A stretch of DNA of 64,000 bases. Source: Sphingopyxis panaciterrulae. Lineage in GTDB: Bacteria > Pseudomonadota > Alphaproteobacteria > Sphingomonadales > Sphingomonadaceae. Both the position numbers and the translations under genes were made by a program. The DNA is taken from positions 124,001 to 188,000 of the forward strand of contig NZ_JACIJH010000004.1 of assembly GCF_014199295.1 (NCBI RefSeq), given 5' to 3'. Below are positions 58,191-64,000 of the stretch, piece by piece. Under the pieces are notes generated by a model that saw only the letters and a program-made list of their open reading frames with translations, searched no databases and was not told the DNA's origin. Numbering within the stretch: the stretch's first letter is position 1; the number at the start of each line of letters is the position of its first letter.

Positions 58191-58672
58191 CCGCGGTCTT
58201 TCAGCAGCCGCTGCTTGTCGCGCTTCCAGTCGCGTTCCTTGATCGATTCGCGCTTGTCATGAGCTTTCTTGCCCTTGGCGAGCGCGAGTTCGACCTTCGC
58301 CCGGCCCCGGCCGTTGAAATAGATCGACAGCGGCACCAGCGTCATGCCCTGGCGCGCGACGGCGGCGTGCAGCTTGTTGATCTCGCGGCCGTTGAGCAGC
58401 AATTTGCGCGGCCGCCGCGGCTCGTGGTTGAAGCGGTTGCCGTGACTGAACTCGGGAATATTGCTGTTGATCAGCCACACCTCATTGCCCTTCACCTCGG
58501 CGTAGCTTTCGGCGATCGTTCCCTCGCCGAACCGAAGCGATTTGACCTCTGTACCCTGCAGTGCGATCCCCGCCTCGAATACCTGCTCGATCGCAAAGTC
58601 GAAGCGCGCGCGCCGGTTCTCGGCGACGACCTTCTTCTTGTCGAATTCTGCGGCGGACTGCGGGCGGGCCAT
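58187..58672 (-). CDS. smpB: SsrA-binding protein SmpB
   Basis: The product has 161 residues with the SmpB start [33 protein letters not shown], the tmRNA-contact region [34 protein letters not shown], and the basic tail [27 protein letters not shown] that lies in the ribosome channel. It directs tmRNA to stalled ribosomes; the ssrA gene is not in the window. The order dapA-smpB-DUF2062 is common in alphaproteobacteria. Confidence 0.97.
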   Translation of the reverse strand: MARPQSAAEFDKKKVVAENRRARFDFAIEQVFEAGIALQGTEVKSLRFGEGTIAESYAEVKGNEVWLINSNIPEFSHGNRFNHEPRRPRKLLLNGREINKLHAAVARQGMTLVPLSIYFNGRGRAKVELALAKGKKAHDKRESIKERDWKRDKQRLLKDRG

Positions 58673-58712
58673 GGCGAAACCTAGGAATATCTTTGCGTCA
58701 TCGAAACCGAAT

Positions 58713-58789
58713 CGTCATTGCGAGCGAAGCGAAGCAATCCAGGGCGGTTACCGCCAGCCCTGGATTGCTTCGCTTCGCTCGCAATGACG
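58713..58789. repeat. near-perfect long palindromic repeat, type E
   Basis: A 32-bp arm starting CGTCATTGCGAGCGAAGCGA at 58713 pairs without mismatch with the arm that ends CGCTTCGCTCGCAATGACG at 58789, around a short centre that carries CGGTTACCG. The wording is found in many bacterial genomes as an interspersed element. It lies in the gap between the dapA end and the smpB start, both on the minus strand. Confidence 0.92.
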
Positions 58790-58807
58790 AGTCTCATGAC
58801 CATGGCT

Positions 58808-59683
58808 CTATAGCACTCCTGCCGCGTCCAGCGCCGCATCGACGGCGACGCGCGACGCGTCGGACGCCGGGATGATCGGCAGGCGCACCTCGGGATGGAA
58901 CCAGTCGTGGATGCGCGACAGCGCATATTTGAGCGGTGCCGGCGAGGCGTCGGAGAACATCGCCTTGTGCAGCGGGAACAGCCGGTCGTGCAGCGCGCGG
59001 GCGCGCGGCCAGTCATTCGCGGCGCAGGCGGCGGCGAAATCGGCGCACAGTCGCGGCGCGACATTGGCGGTGACGGAGATGCAGCCCGCGCCGCCCATCA
59101 CCGCATGCGGCAGCCACAGATCGTCATTGCCGCTGAGCTGGCAGAAATCGGGGCCCGCCCCCGCGCGATGGATCGTCACCCGCGCCAGATCGCCGCTCGC
59201 ATCCTTGACCGCGACGACAGAGGGAATCTCGGCCAGCTTGCACATCGTCTCGGCGCCGATGTCGGTCACGGTGCGCGCGGGCACGTTATAGACGACCATC
59301 GGCAGGTCGCTCGCCTCGGCCAGCGCCCGGAAATGCGCGAGCAGCCCCTCCTGCGTCGGCCGGTTGTAATAGGGGGCGACGATCAGCGCGGCGTCGGCGC
59401 CCGCCGCCTGAGCGTGGCGCATATGGCGGATCGCGGTCGCGGTATCGTTCGACCCGCATCCGGCGATCACCGGCACGCGGCCGGCAGCGGCCTCGATGCA
59501 ACAGTCGATGACGCGATAATGTTCCTCGAAGCCCAGCGTCGGGCTTTCGCCGGTCGTCCCGCACGGCACCAGCGCGCTCGTTCCCTCGCCGATCTGCCAT
59601 TCGACCAGCCGCGCGAAGGCAGGCGCGTCGAACGCACCGTCGCGAAAGGGGGTCACCAAGGCGGGAATCGACCCGGAAAACAT
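58808..59683 (-). CDS. dapA: 4-hydroxy-tetrahydrodipicolinate synthase
   Basis: The product has 291 residues, a TIM barrel of the DapA family. GTTGESPTL (42-50), Y132 in VVYNVPARTVTD and the Schiff-base lysine K160 in VVAVKDASGDL are the conserved positions. It condenses pyruvate with aspartate semialdehyde in lysine and diaminopimelate synthesis. Its start is divergent from the lytic transglycosylase gene, about 100 bases apart. The distance to smpB is filled by the long palindrome. Confidence 0.96.
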   Translation of the reverse strand: MFSGSIPALVTPFRDGAFDAPAFARLVEWQIGEGTSALVPCGTTGESPTLGFEEHYRVIDCCIEAAAGRVPVIAGCGSNDTATAIRHMRHAQAAGADAALIVAPYYNRPTQEGLLAHFRALAEASDLPMVVYNVPARTVTDIGAETMCKLAEIPSVVAVKDASGDLARVTIHRAGAGPDFCQLSGNDDLWLPHAVMGGAGCISVTANVAPRLCADFAAACAANDWPRARALHDRLFPLHKAMFSDASPAPLKYALSRIHDWFHPEVRLPIIPASDASRVAVDAALDAAGVL

Positions 59684-59784
59684 GCTCCGCTCCTTTACAA
59701 GAATCGCCCCGCGACCGATAGGAAGGGACGGCGCGCCGCCTAATGGACGCCTATTCAGCGCCCCGCAAGGAGTTTGCCACTAAC

Positions 59785-61818
59785 ATGCCCGGCATGATTA
59801 AGCTGTCCTCGATTTCCCCCCTCGCTCTCGCCGCCGCGCTGTTGATCCCCGGCATCGCCCATGCCAGCGAACTCACCCCCGAACAAATGGCCTGGTATCG
59901 CGCCCAGATGGGCCTCGCCTCGATGTCGGCCGCGCCGCCCTCGGCGACCAATTCGGTCGGCGACGCGCTGATCGAATGGCGCCGGCTGACGCAGGACCAG
60001 ACCGCCTCCTTCGACCGGCTATCGCGCTTCCTGATGGCGAACAAGGGCTGGCCCGACGCCGAAAAGATGCGCGCGCGCGCCGAAAAGGCGATTGCGATCG
60101 ACAGCTTCGACCCAGCGCGCACCCTCGCCTATTTCGCCGCTTATCCGCCGAAGACGCCGAGCGGCGAGTTGCGCATGGCGCTCGCGCTCAAGGCCTCCGG
60201 CCGCCGCGACGAGGCGAATGCCGCGGTGCGCCGTGCGTGGATTTCGGGGCCGCTCAGCGACGACGAGGTCAGCCGCGTGCTTACCCTCTTCCCCGGCGCG
60301 ATCACCCCCGCCGATCATGACGCGCGCATGGACCGGCTGCTTTGGTCGAACAACAGCGGCGCCGCGGCGCGCCAGCTCGCCTTCACCTCGCCGGCGAAGC
60401 GCGCCGTCTTCGCCGCGCGCCTCGCGATGCGCAGCGGCGCCGTCGACGCGGCGCTTCAGGCAGCGGCGGTCGAGGCGGCCGATCCCTCGCTCCTCCGTAC
60501 CGATCCCGGCTATATCACCGCCAAGGCGACCTGGCTGCGCCGTTCGGGCCGCGACGGAGAGGCGCGAACGCTGCTCGCCGGCCCGCGCGCGCTGACAGAA
60601 GCGCCGCTCGATGCCGAGGAATGGCTCGAAACGCTGCTCACCAACGCCCGGCTTGCCGATCAGGGCGGCGACAAGCGCACCGCCTATAATATCGCGAAGC
60701 AGCTCGACGATGCGCTGCCGCCCGGCACCGTCGTGCGCGAAACCCCGCTCGGCGTGCGCGACGATTACACCTCGCTCGCCTGGCTCGCCGGTCAGATCGC
60801 GTTCCAGGATCTGCATCGCCCGGCCGAGGCCGCCCGTCTGTATCGTGCCTATGGCGACGCCGCGCGTTCGGCACAGACGCGGACCAAGGGTTATTATTGG
60901 GCCGGCCGCGCCGCGCTCGCGGCGGGCGACAAGACGGCCGCCAACAGCTATTTCGCGGACGCTGCGCAGCATTACGACCAGTTCTACGGCCAACTCTCGC
61001 TCGAACGTCTCGGCCAGCCGCAGCCCCGGCCGACGGCGACCCCGACCCTTCAGGTCACCCCGACCGAAAAGGCCGAATTCGAGGATGACCGCCTCGTCCG
61101 TGCCGCGCGCGCGCTCGGAGAGATCGGCGCGTGGCGCGAACAGTCGCTCTTCCTGCGCGCCCTCGCGCAAGAGGCGATGACGCCCGCCGACCATGTTCTC
61201 GCCGGCCAGCTCGCGGCGCAGATCGGCCGCCCCGACCTCGGCGTGATGATCGGTCGCAGCGCGCAGGCGAACAGCCTCGACGCGGTCGAGGTCTCGGGCT
61301 TTCCGACCGTGCGCGTTCCCGCGGGCCATGAATCCAACTGGACCTTCATCCACGCGATCGCGCGGCAGGAAAGCCAGTTCGACCGGCAGGCGGTCAGCCA
61401 CGCCGGCGCGCGCGGCATGATGCAGTTGATGCCCGGCACCGCGCGCGAGGTCGCGGGCAAGCTCGGCCTCGGCTACAATGCCGCCTCGCTGACCAGCGAC
61501 ACCAATTACAACCTGACCCTGGGGTCGACCTATTTCCGGCAGATGCTCAGCTATTATGGCGGCAGCTACCCGCTCGCCATCGCTGCCTACAACGCCGGAC
61601 CGGGCAATGTGAACAAATGGCTGCGCGCCAATGGCGACCCGCGCACGGGGTCGGTTCCCATCCTCGACTGGATCGAGGCGATCCCGATCTTCGAGACAAA
61701 GAACTACGTCCAGCGCGTGCTCGAAAACGCCGTCGTCTACGACACGCTGCGCGAGGACGGCCGCTCGCTGCCCAAGGCGCCGCTCAGCTTCTACCTCGGC
61801 AAGTCCCATCCGGGCTGA
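59785..61818 (+). CDS. slt: soluble lytic murein transglycosylase
   Basis: The product has 677 residues. A signal peptide (LALAAALLIPGIAHA) is followed by an all-helical superhelical U-domain (about 40-470) and a C-terminal SLT catalytic domain with E529 in AIARQESQFDRQ, then SHAGARGMMQLMPGTA and NAGPGNV. It cleaves peptidoglycan glycan strands in the periplasm. AAGGAG (59767-59772) precedes ATG 59785 by 12 bases, which I prefer to ATG 59794. greB starts 6 bases after its stop. Confidence 0.95.
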   Translation: MPGMIKLSSISPLALAAALLIPGIAHASELTPEQMAWYRAQMGLASMSAAPPSATNSVGDALIEWRRLTQDQTASFDRLSRFLMANKGWPDAEKMRARAEKAIAIDSFDPARTLAYFAAYPPKTPSGELRMALALKASGRRDEANAAVRRAWISGPLSDDEVSRVLTLFPGAITPADHDARMDRLLWSNNSGAAARQLAFTSPAKRAVFAARLAMRSGAVDAALQAAAVEAADPSLLRTDPGYITAKATWLRRSGRDGEARTLLAGPRALTEAPLDAEEWLETLLTNARLADQGGDKRTAYNIAKQLDDALPPGTVVRETPLGVRDDYTSLAWLAGQIAFQDLHRPAEAARLYRAYGDAARSAQTRTKGYYWAGRAALAAGDKTAANSYFADAAQHYDQFYGQLSLERLGQPQPRPTATPTLQVTPTEKAEFEDDRLVRAARALGEIGAWREQSLFLRALAQEAMTPADHVLAGQLAAQIGRPDLGVMIGRSAQANSLDAVEVSGFPTVRVPAGHESNWTFIHAIARQESQFDRQAVSHAGARGMMQLMPGTAREVAGKLGLGYNAASLTSDTNYNLTLGSTYFRQMLSYYGGSYPLAIAAYNAGPGNVNKWLRANGDPRTGSVPILDWIEAIPIFETKNYVQRVLENAVVYDTLREDGRSLPKAPLSFYLGKSHPG

Positions 61819-61824
61819 CCGGCG

Positions 61825-62310
61825 ATGGCGGGGGAAAGGTCGAACATCATCAGCCCGGCGGGCTTCGCCGCGCTGCGCGCCGAATATGACGCGCTGCTGG
61901 GCGAGGAACGCCCGAAGCTGGTCGAGATCATCAGTTGGGCCGCGGGCAACGGCGACCGCAGCGAGAATGGCGACTATATCTATGGCCGCAAGCGGCTGCG
62001 CGAGATCGACCGCCGCCTCGCCTTCCTCGCCCGGCGCATGAAGGCCGCGCGCGTCGTCGACCCCGCGGCGCAGCTCGACAAGGACCGCATCCGGTTCGGC
62101 GCCACCGTCGAGCTTGCCGACGAGGACGACGCCCGGCGCACCGTCACGCTGGTCGGCGACGACGAGGCCGATGCCGGCGCCGGTCGCATCGGCTGGAACA
62201 GCCCGCTCGCCCGCGCGCTCCGCGGCGCAGCGGTCGGCGATCTGCGCACCGTCGTGCTGCCCGCAGGTCCAAAGGAATGGGAAATCGTCGCGATTGCCTA
62301 TCCGGCTTGA
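61825..62310 (+). CDS. greB: transcription elongation factor GreB
   Basis: The product has 161 residues. The N-terminal coiled coil contains EIISWAAGNGDRSENGDYIYGRKRLREIDRRL, which includes the acidic tip residues of the Gre family (GDRSENGDYIYG), and the C-terminal domain is FKBP-like (FGATVELADEDDARRTVTLVGDDEAD). It rescues backtracked RNA polymerase by stimulating transcript cleavage. YIYGRKRLREIDRR is the GreB form. It follows slt closely and is likely cotranscribed. Confidence 0.93.
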   Translation: MAGERSNIISPAGFAALRAEYDALLGEERPKLVEIISWAAGNGDRSENGDYIYGRKRLREIDRRLAFLARRMKAARVVDPAAQLDKDRIRFGATVELADEDDARRTVTLVGDDEADAGAGRIGWNSPLARALRGAAVGDLRTVVLPAGPKEWEIVAIAYPA

Positions 62311-62312
62311 GC

Positions 62313-62468
62313 CTAGGTCCGCAACAGCGCCGGGATGATCCAGATCGCGGACAGCACGACAATCACCGCGGTCAGCGATATGCCCAGGACATAGCGCACT
62401 CCCTGTCCCTTGATGGCGCTGGTGGCTTCCTCATCGGTGACTTCGATATGGTCGTCGACGACTTTCAT
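62313..62468 (-). CDS. 51-residue membrane protein of unknown function
   Basis: The frame reads MKVVDDHIEVTDEEATSAIK followed by GQGVRYVLGISLTAVIVVLS and a further hydrophobic stretch to the end (IWIIPALLRT). An acidic start, one membrane segment and a short C-terminus form a type common in sphingomonads. GGGAGACGCG precedes the ATG (62468) on its strand, a fair ribosome site. It converges with greB, and its leader contains the 3' part of the RNase P RNA region. No function known. Confidence 0.65.
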   Translation of the reverse strand: MKVVDDHIEVTDEEATSAIKGQGVRYVLGISLTAVIVVLSAIWIIPALLRT

Positions 62469-62547
62469 CACGCGTCTCCCTCTCGTCTGCCTTGATCGAA
62501 ACGCGCCGCGCGCACGGCCGTTCCCCGCGATGTCGATGGGAGAGAAG

Positions 62548-62940
62548 CGCCAGAGGGTCTGTAAGCCGGGTTCTGTCCACCCCTTTTCAGGGGATGGGCG
62601 ATCATTCCTCTAGGCGGCCGGTTGCCCGGACGCTCAAGCAGTCAACCCGGACGGCGGGGCCGGAACCAGCCCTGGGATCGAACCCGTGCCATCCCTATTC
62701 GACCTTGCTCCCGGTGGGGTTTGCCATGCCGCGTCCGTTGCCGTCCGCGCGGTGCGCTCTTACCGCACCCTTTCACCTTTCGCCGGGCCGAAGCCGTTGG
62801 CGGTCTGCTCTCTGTGGCACTTTCCCTGACTCCGGTTGCCCGAAGCCGCCGGACGTTATCCGGCACCGTGGTTTCCGTGGAGCCCGGACTTTCCTCCCCC
62901 TCGCTTGCGCGAAGCGGCGATCGCCCGACCCTCTGGCGAA
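62548..62940 (-). ncRNA. rnpB: RNase P RNA (bacterial class A)
   Basis: Read on the minus strand, the RNA begins near CGCCAGAGGGTCGGGCGATCGCC and has GAGGAAAGTCCGGGCTCC (P4-region core, 62879-62896 on the plus strand) and the partner region near the 3' end; the ends GCCAGAGGGTC and its partner at 62550-62557 form P1. The length is about 390 bases, normal for the class. It processes the 5' ends of tRNAs with the RnpA protein. Boundaries may be off by a few bases. Confidence 0.95.
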
Positions 62941-62981
62941 GCATAATATAGCGATGTTCGACGCGATTTGCGAGCGCCGTC

Positions 62982-63671
62982 TCAGTCCCCCTCCGGCTGC
63001 GGCAGCAGCAGCGCCAGCAGGATCGCCCGGCATTCGCCGTCGATCGTCCCGTCGATCAGTTCGGTCCGAAAGCGCCGCTGGAACGCCACCGTCGCCGCGA
63101 AGCCGTCGGTCACGTCGTAACCGAAGCGCTCGAGCGCGAGCAGGAAGCCCGCGTCGGTCCACAGCGGATCGGTCAGCTTGCGGGTCGGCCGCGGCAGCGC
63201 GAGGCGGCGGCGCGCCAGTTCCTCCCACGGGAACAACTCGCCCGGGTCCTGCTTGCGCCGCGGCGCGATGTCCGAATGGCCGACGACATTGCCGCGCGTG
63301 ATCGCGTGCCGGTCCTTGACCAGATGGACCAGCCGCACCACCGACGCGACCTGCTCGGCGGGAAAGGGGACATAGCCCCATTCGTGCCCCGGATTGACGA
63401 TCTCGATGCCGACGCTCGCCGAATTGACGTCGCTGATCCCGCGCCAGTGCGACGCGCCCGCGTGCCATGCGCGCTTCTCTTCGGGCACCATATGGGTGAT
63501 CTGCCCATCCTCGCTGACGACATAATGCGCCGATACCTTGGCGGCCGGATCGGCGAGCCGGTCGATCGCCTCGGCGCCCGTCTTCATGCCGGTATAGTGC
63601 AGCACGATCATGGAGATAGGCAGGGACCGCTCGTCGAAATTGGGGGACCAGCGTTCGATGAAATCGCTCAT
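62982..63671 (-). CDS. N-acetylmuramoyl-L-alanine amidase, AmiD/AmpD-like
   Basis: The product has 229 residues. The zinc ligands are H25 (MIVLHYTGMK), H132 (VVGHSDIAPRRK) and D142 (KQDPGELFPWEEL), the amidase_2 pattern, and a C-terminal helical region follows (about 160-229, LERFGYDVTDGFAATVAFQRRF), as in peptidoglycan-binding domains. No signal peptide is visible, so a cytoplasmic AmpD role in recycling anhydromuropeptides is possible. ATG 63671 starts the domain; the open frame upstream continues without matching it. Confidence 0.88.
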   Translation of the reverse strand: MSDFIERWSPNFDERSLPISMIVLHYTGMKTGAEAIDRLADPAAKVSAHYVVSEDGQITHMVPEEKRAWHAGASHWRGISDVNSASVGIEIVNPGHEWGYVPFPAEQVASVVRLVHLVKDRHAITRGNVVGHSDIAPRRKQDPGELFPWEELARRRLALPRPTRKLTDPLWTDAGFLLALERFGYDVTDGFAATVAFQRRFRTELIDGTIDGECRAILLALLLPQPEGD

Positions 63672-63738
63672 GCCTGTCGTTGCCCGTCTCTGCCCCGCCT
63701 CGCCTTCCGCTTGCGCCAGCGCCGGCCAAATTGCAAGG

Positions 63739-64000
63739 TCAGGCCGCGACGCGGCGAACCTGCTGATCGGCGGGCTCGTAAAGGCCGCGCAACCGCGGGC
63801 TCGCGACGAACTGGTCGGTCTGGCCCAGCACCGTCTCCCCCGCGCCGAGCACGAGGAAGCTCTGCGGTGCTGCCATCGCGCGCAGGCGGGCAAAGGCCTT
63901 CTCGCGCATCGGCTTGGCGAAATAGAGCAGCAGGTTGCGGCAGAAGATCAGGTCCGCCGGCGCGGTCAGCGGCGGCCGGTCGACCAGCATGTTCTGCACC
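63739..64000 (-). CDS. CheR-type MCP methyltransferase, 3' part
   Basis: Only the last 86 residues are in the window. They contain DLIFCRNLLLYFAKPMREKAF, the S-adenosylmethionine-binding strand and FCRN-LLYF motif of chemotaxis methyltransferases, then LGAGETVLGQTDQF at the end. The protein methylates glutamates of chemoreceptors. The 5' part lies beyond the window. The gene ends 67 bases before the amidase gene on the same strand. Confidence 0.85.
   Translation of the reverse strand, partial: VQNMLVDRPPLTAPADLIFCRNLLLYFAKPMREKAFARLRAMAAPQSFLVLGAGETVLGQTDQFVASPRLRGLYEPADQQVRRVAA

Noticed and set aside
55299..58262. 987-codon open frame on the plus strand across cckA, M13 peptidase and DUF2062
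   Set aside because: It is antisense to three recognised genes. Long antisense frames are expected at this GC content, and the translation is rich in Arg, His and Asp with no domain.

Overview
The window looks like chromosomal DNA of a sphingomonad (Alphaproteobacteria, Sphingopyxis/Sphingomonas-like). This rests on the high GC content, the gene families present (CckA, an SOS box of the GTTC-N7-GTTC type, a GTA-type holin, the gene order dapA-smpB-DUF2062, and several small proteins of a kind common in sphingomonads) and on interspersed hairpin repeats. The genus is an inference from protein flavour and was not tested by alignment. I see no CRISPR array, insertion sequence, integrase or obvious prophage or defence island. 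Most of the window is core housekeeping DNA with compact operons.

Layout. 1-7.8 kb: the end of an unknown gene, a ThuA-like protein, bioA, two exported proteins (one YceI), an acidic small protein, leuA behind a leucine leader peptide, a cold-shock gene followed by a divergent IF-1 paralogue, and small unknown genes. 7.8-11.5 kb: a 32-bp perfect palindrome, a strong promoter and a cobalamin riboswitch in front of metE, then a thioesterase and an acetyltransferase. 11.5-19.1 kb: an ECF sigma factor with a TPR-like tail, its DGPF partner and an oxygenase-like DUF6445 gene, a GNAT-nitrilase fusion, a VOC protein, a flavin oxidoreductase, and an AHH-type nuclease-like gene coupled to an unknown gene. 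19.2-26.1 kb: ccmC-D-E-F-G-H-I followed by kup, without ccmA or ccmB. 26.4-36.9 kb: a TonB-dependent receptor, leucine dehydrogenase, tRNA-His, a prolyl-hydroxylase-like oxygenase, an ABC-F ATPase carrying a repeat inside its reading frame, a DUF6456/HTH pair and a glycosyltransferase. 37-46.5 kb: yajC-secD-secF, tRNA-Pro with a YbaK deacylase, a sugar transporter, a quinone reductase, a GTA-type lysis pair (endolysin plus holin), and a LysR regulator divergent from a class A beta-lactamase. 46.5-64 kb: alaS, GST, recA with its SOS box, cckA with an overlapping response regulator, an M13 peptidase, DUF2062, smpB, dapA, lytic transglycosylase, greB, the RNase P RNA, an amidase and the start-truncated end of a cheR-like gene.

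How it works together. Several loci show readable regulation: leucine attenuation (leuA), B12 plus a palindromic operator (metE), SOS (recA), a LysR T-N11-A site (beta-lactamase) and probable cold-shock leader control (csp-IF-1). At least four kinds of palindromic repeat lie between genes. One lies in frame inside the ABC-F gene, and a composite repeat occurs in two inverted copies about 20 kb apart. Apart from these, the least explained material is the AHH gene pair, the third gene of the ECF sigma operon, and the palindrome at metE.
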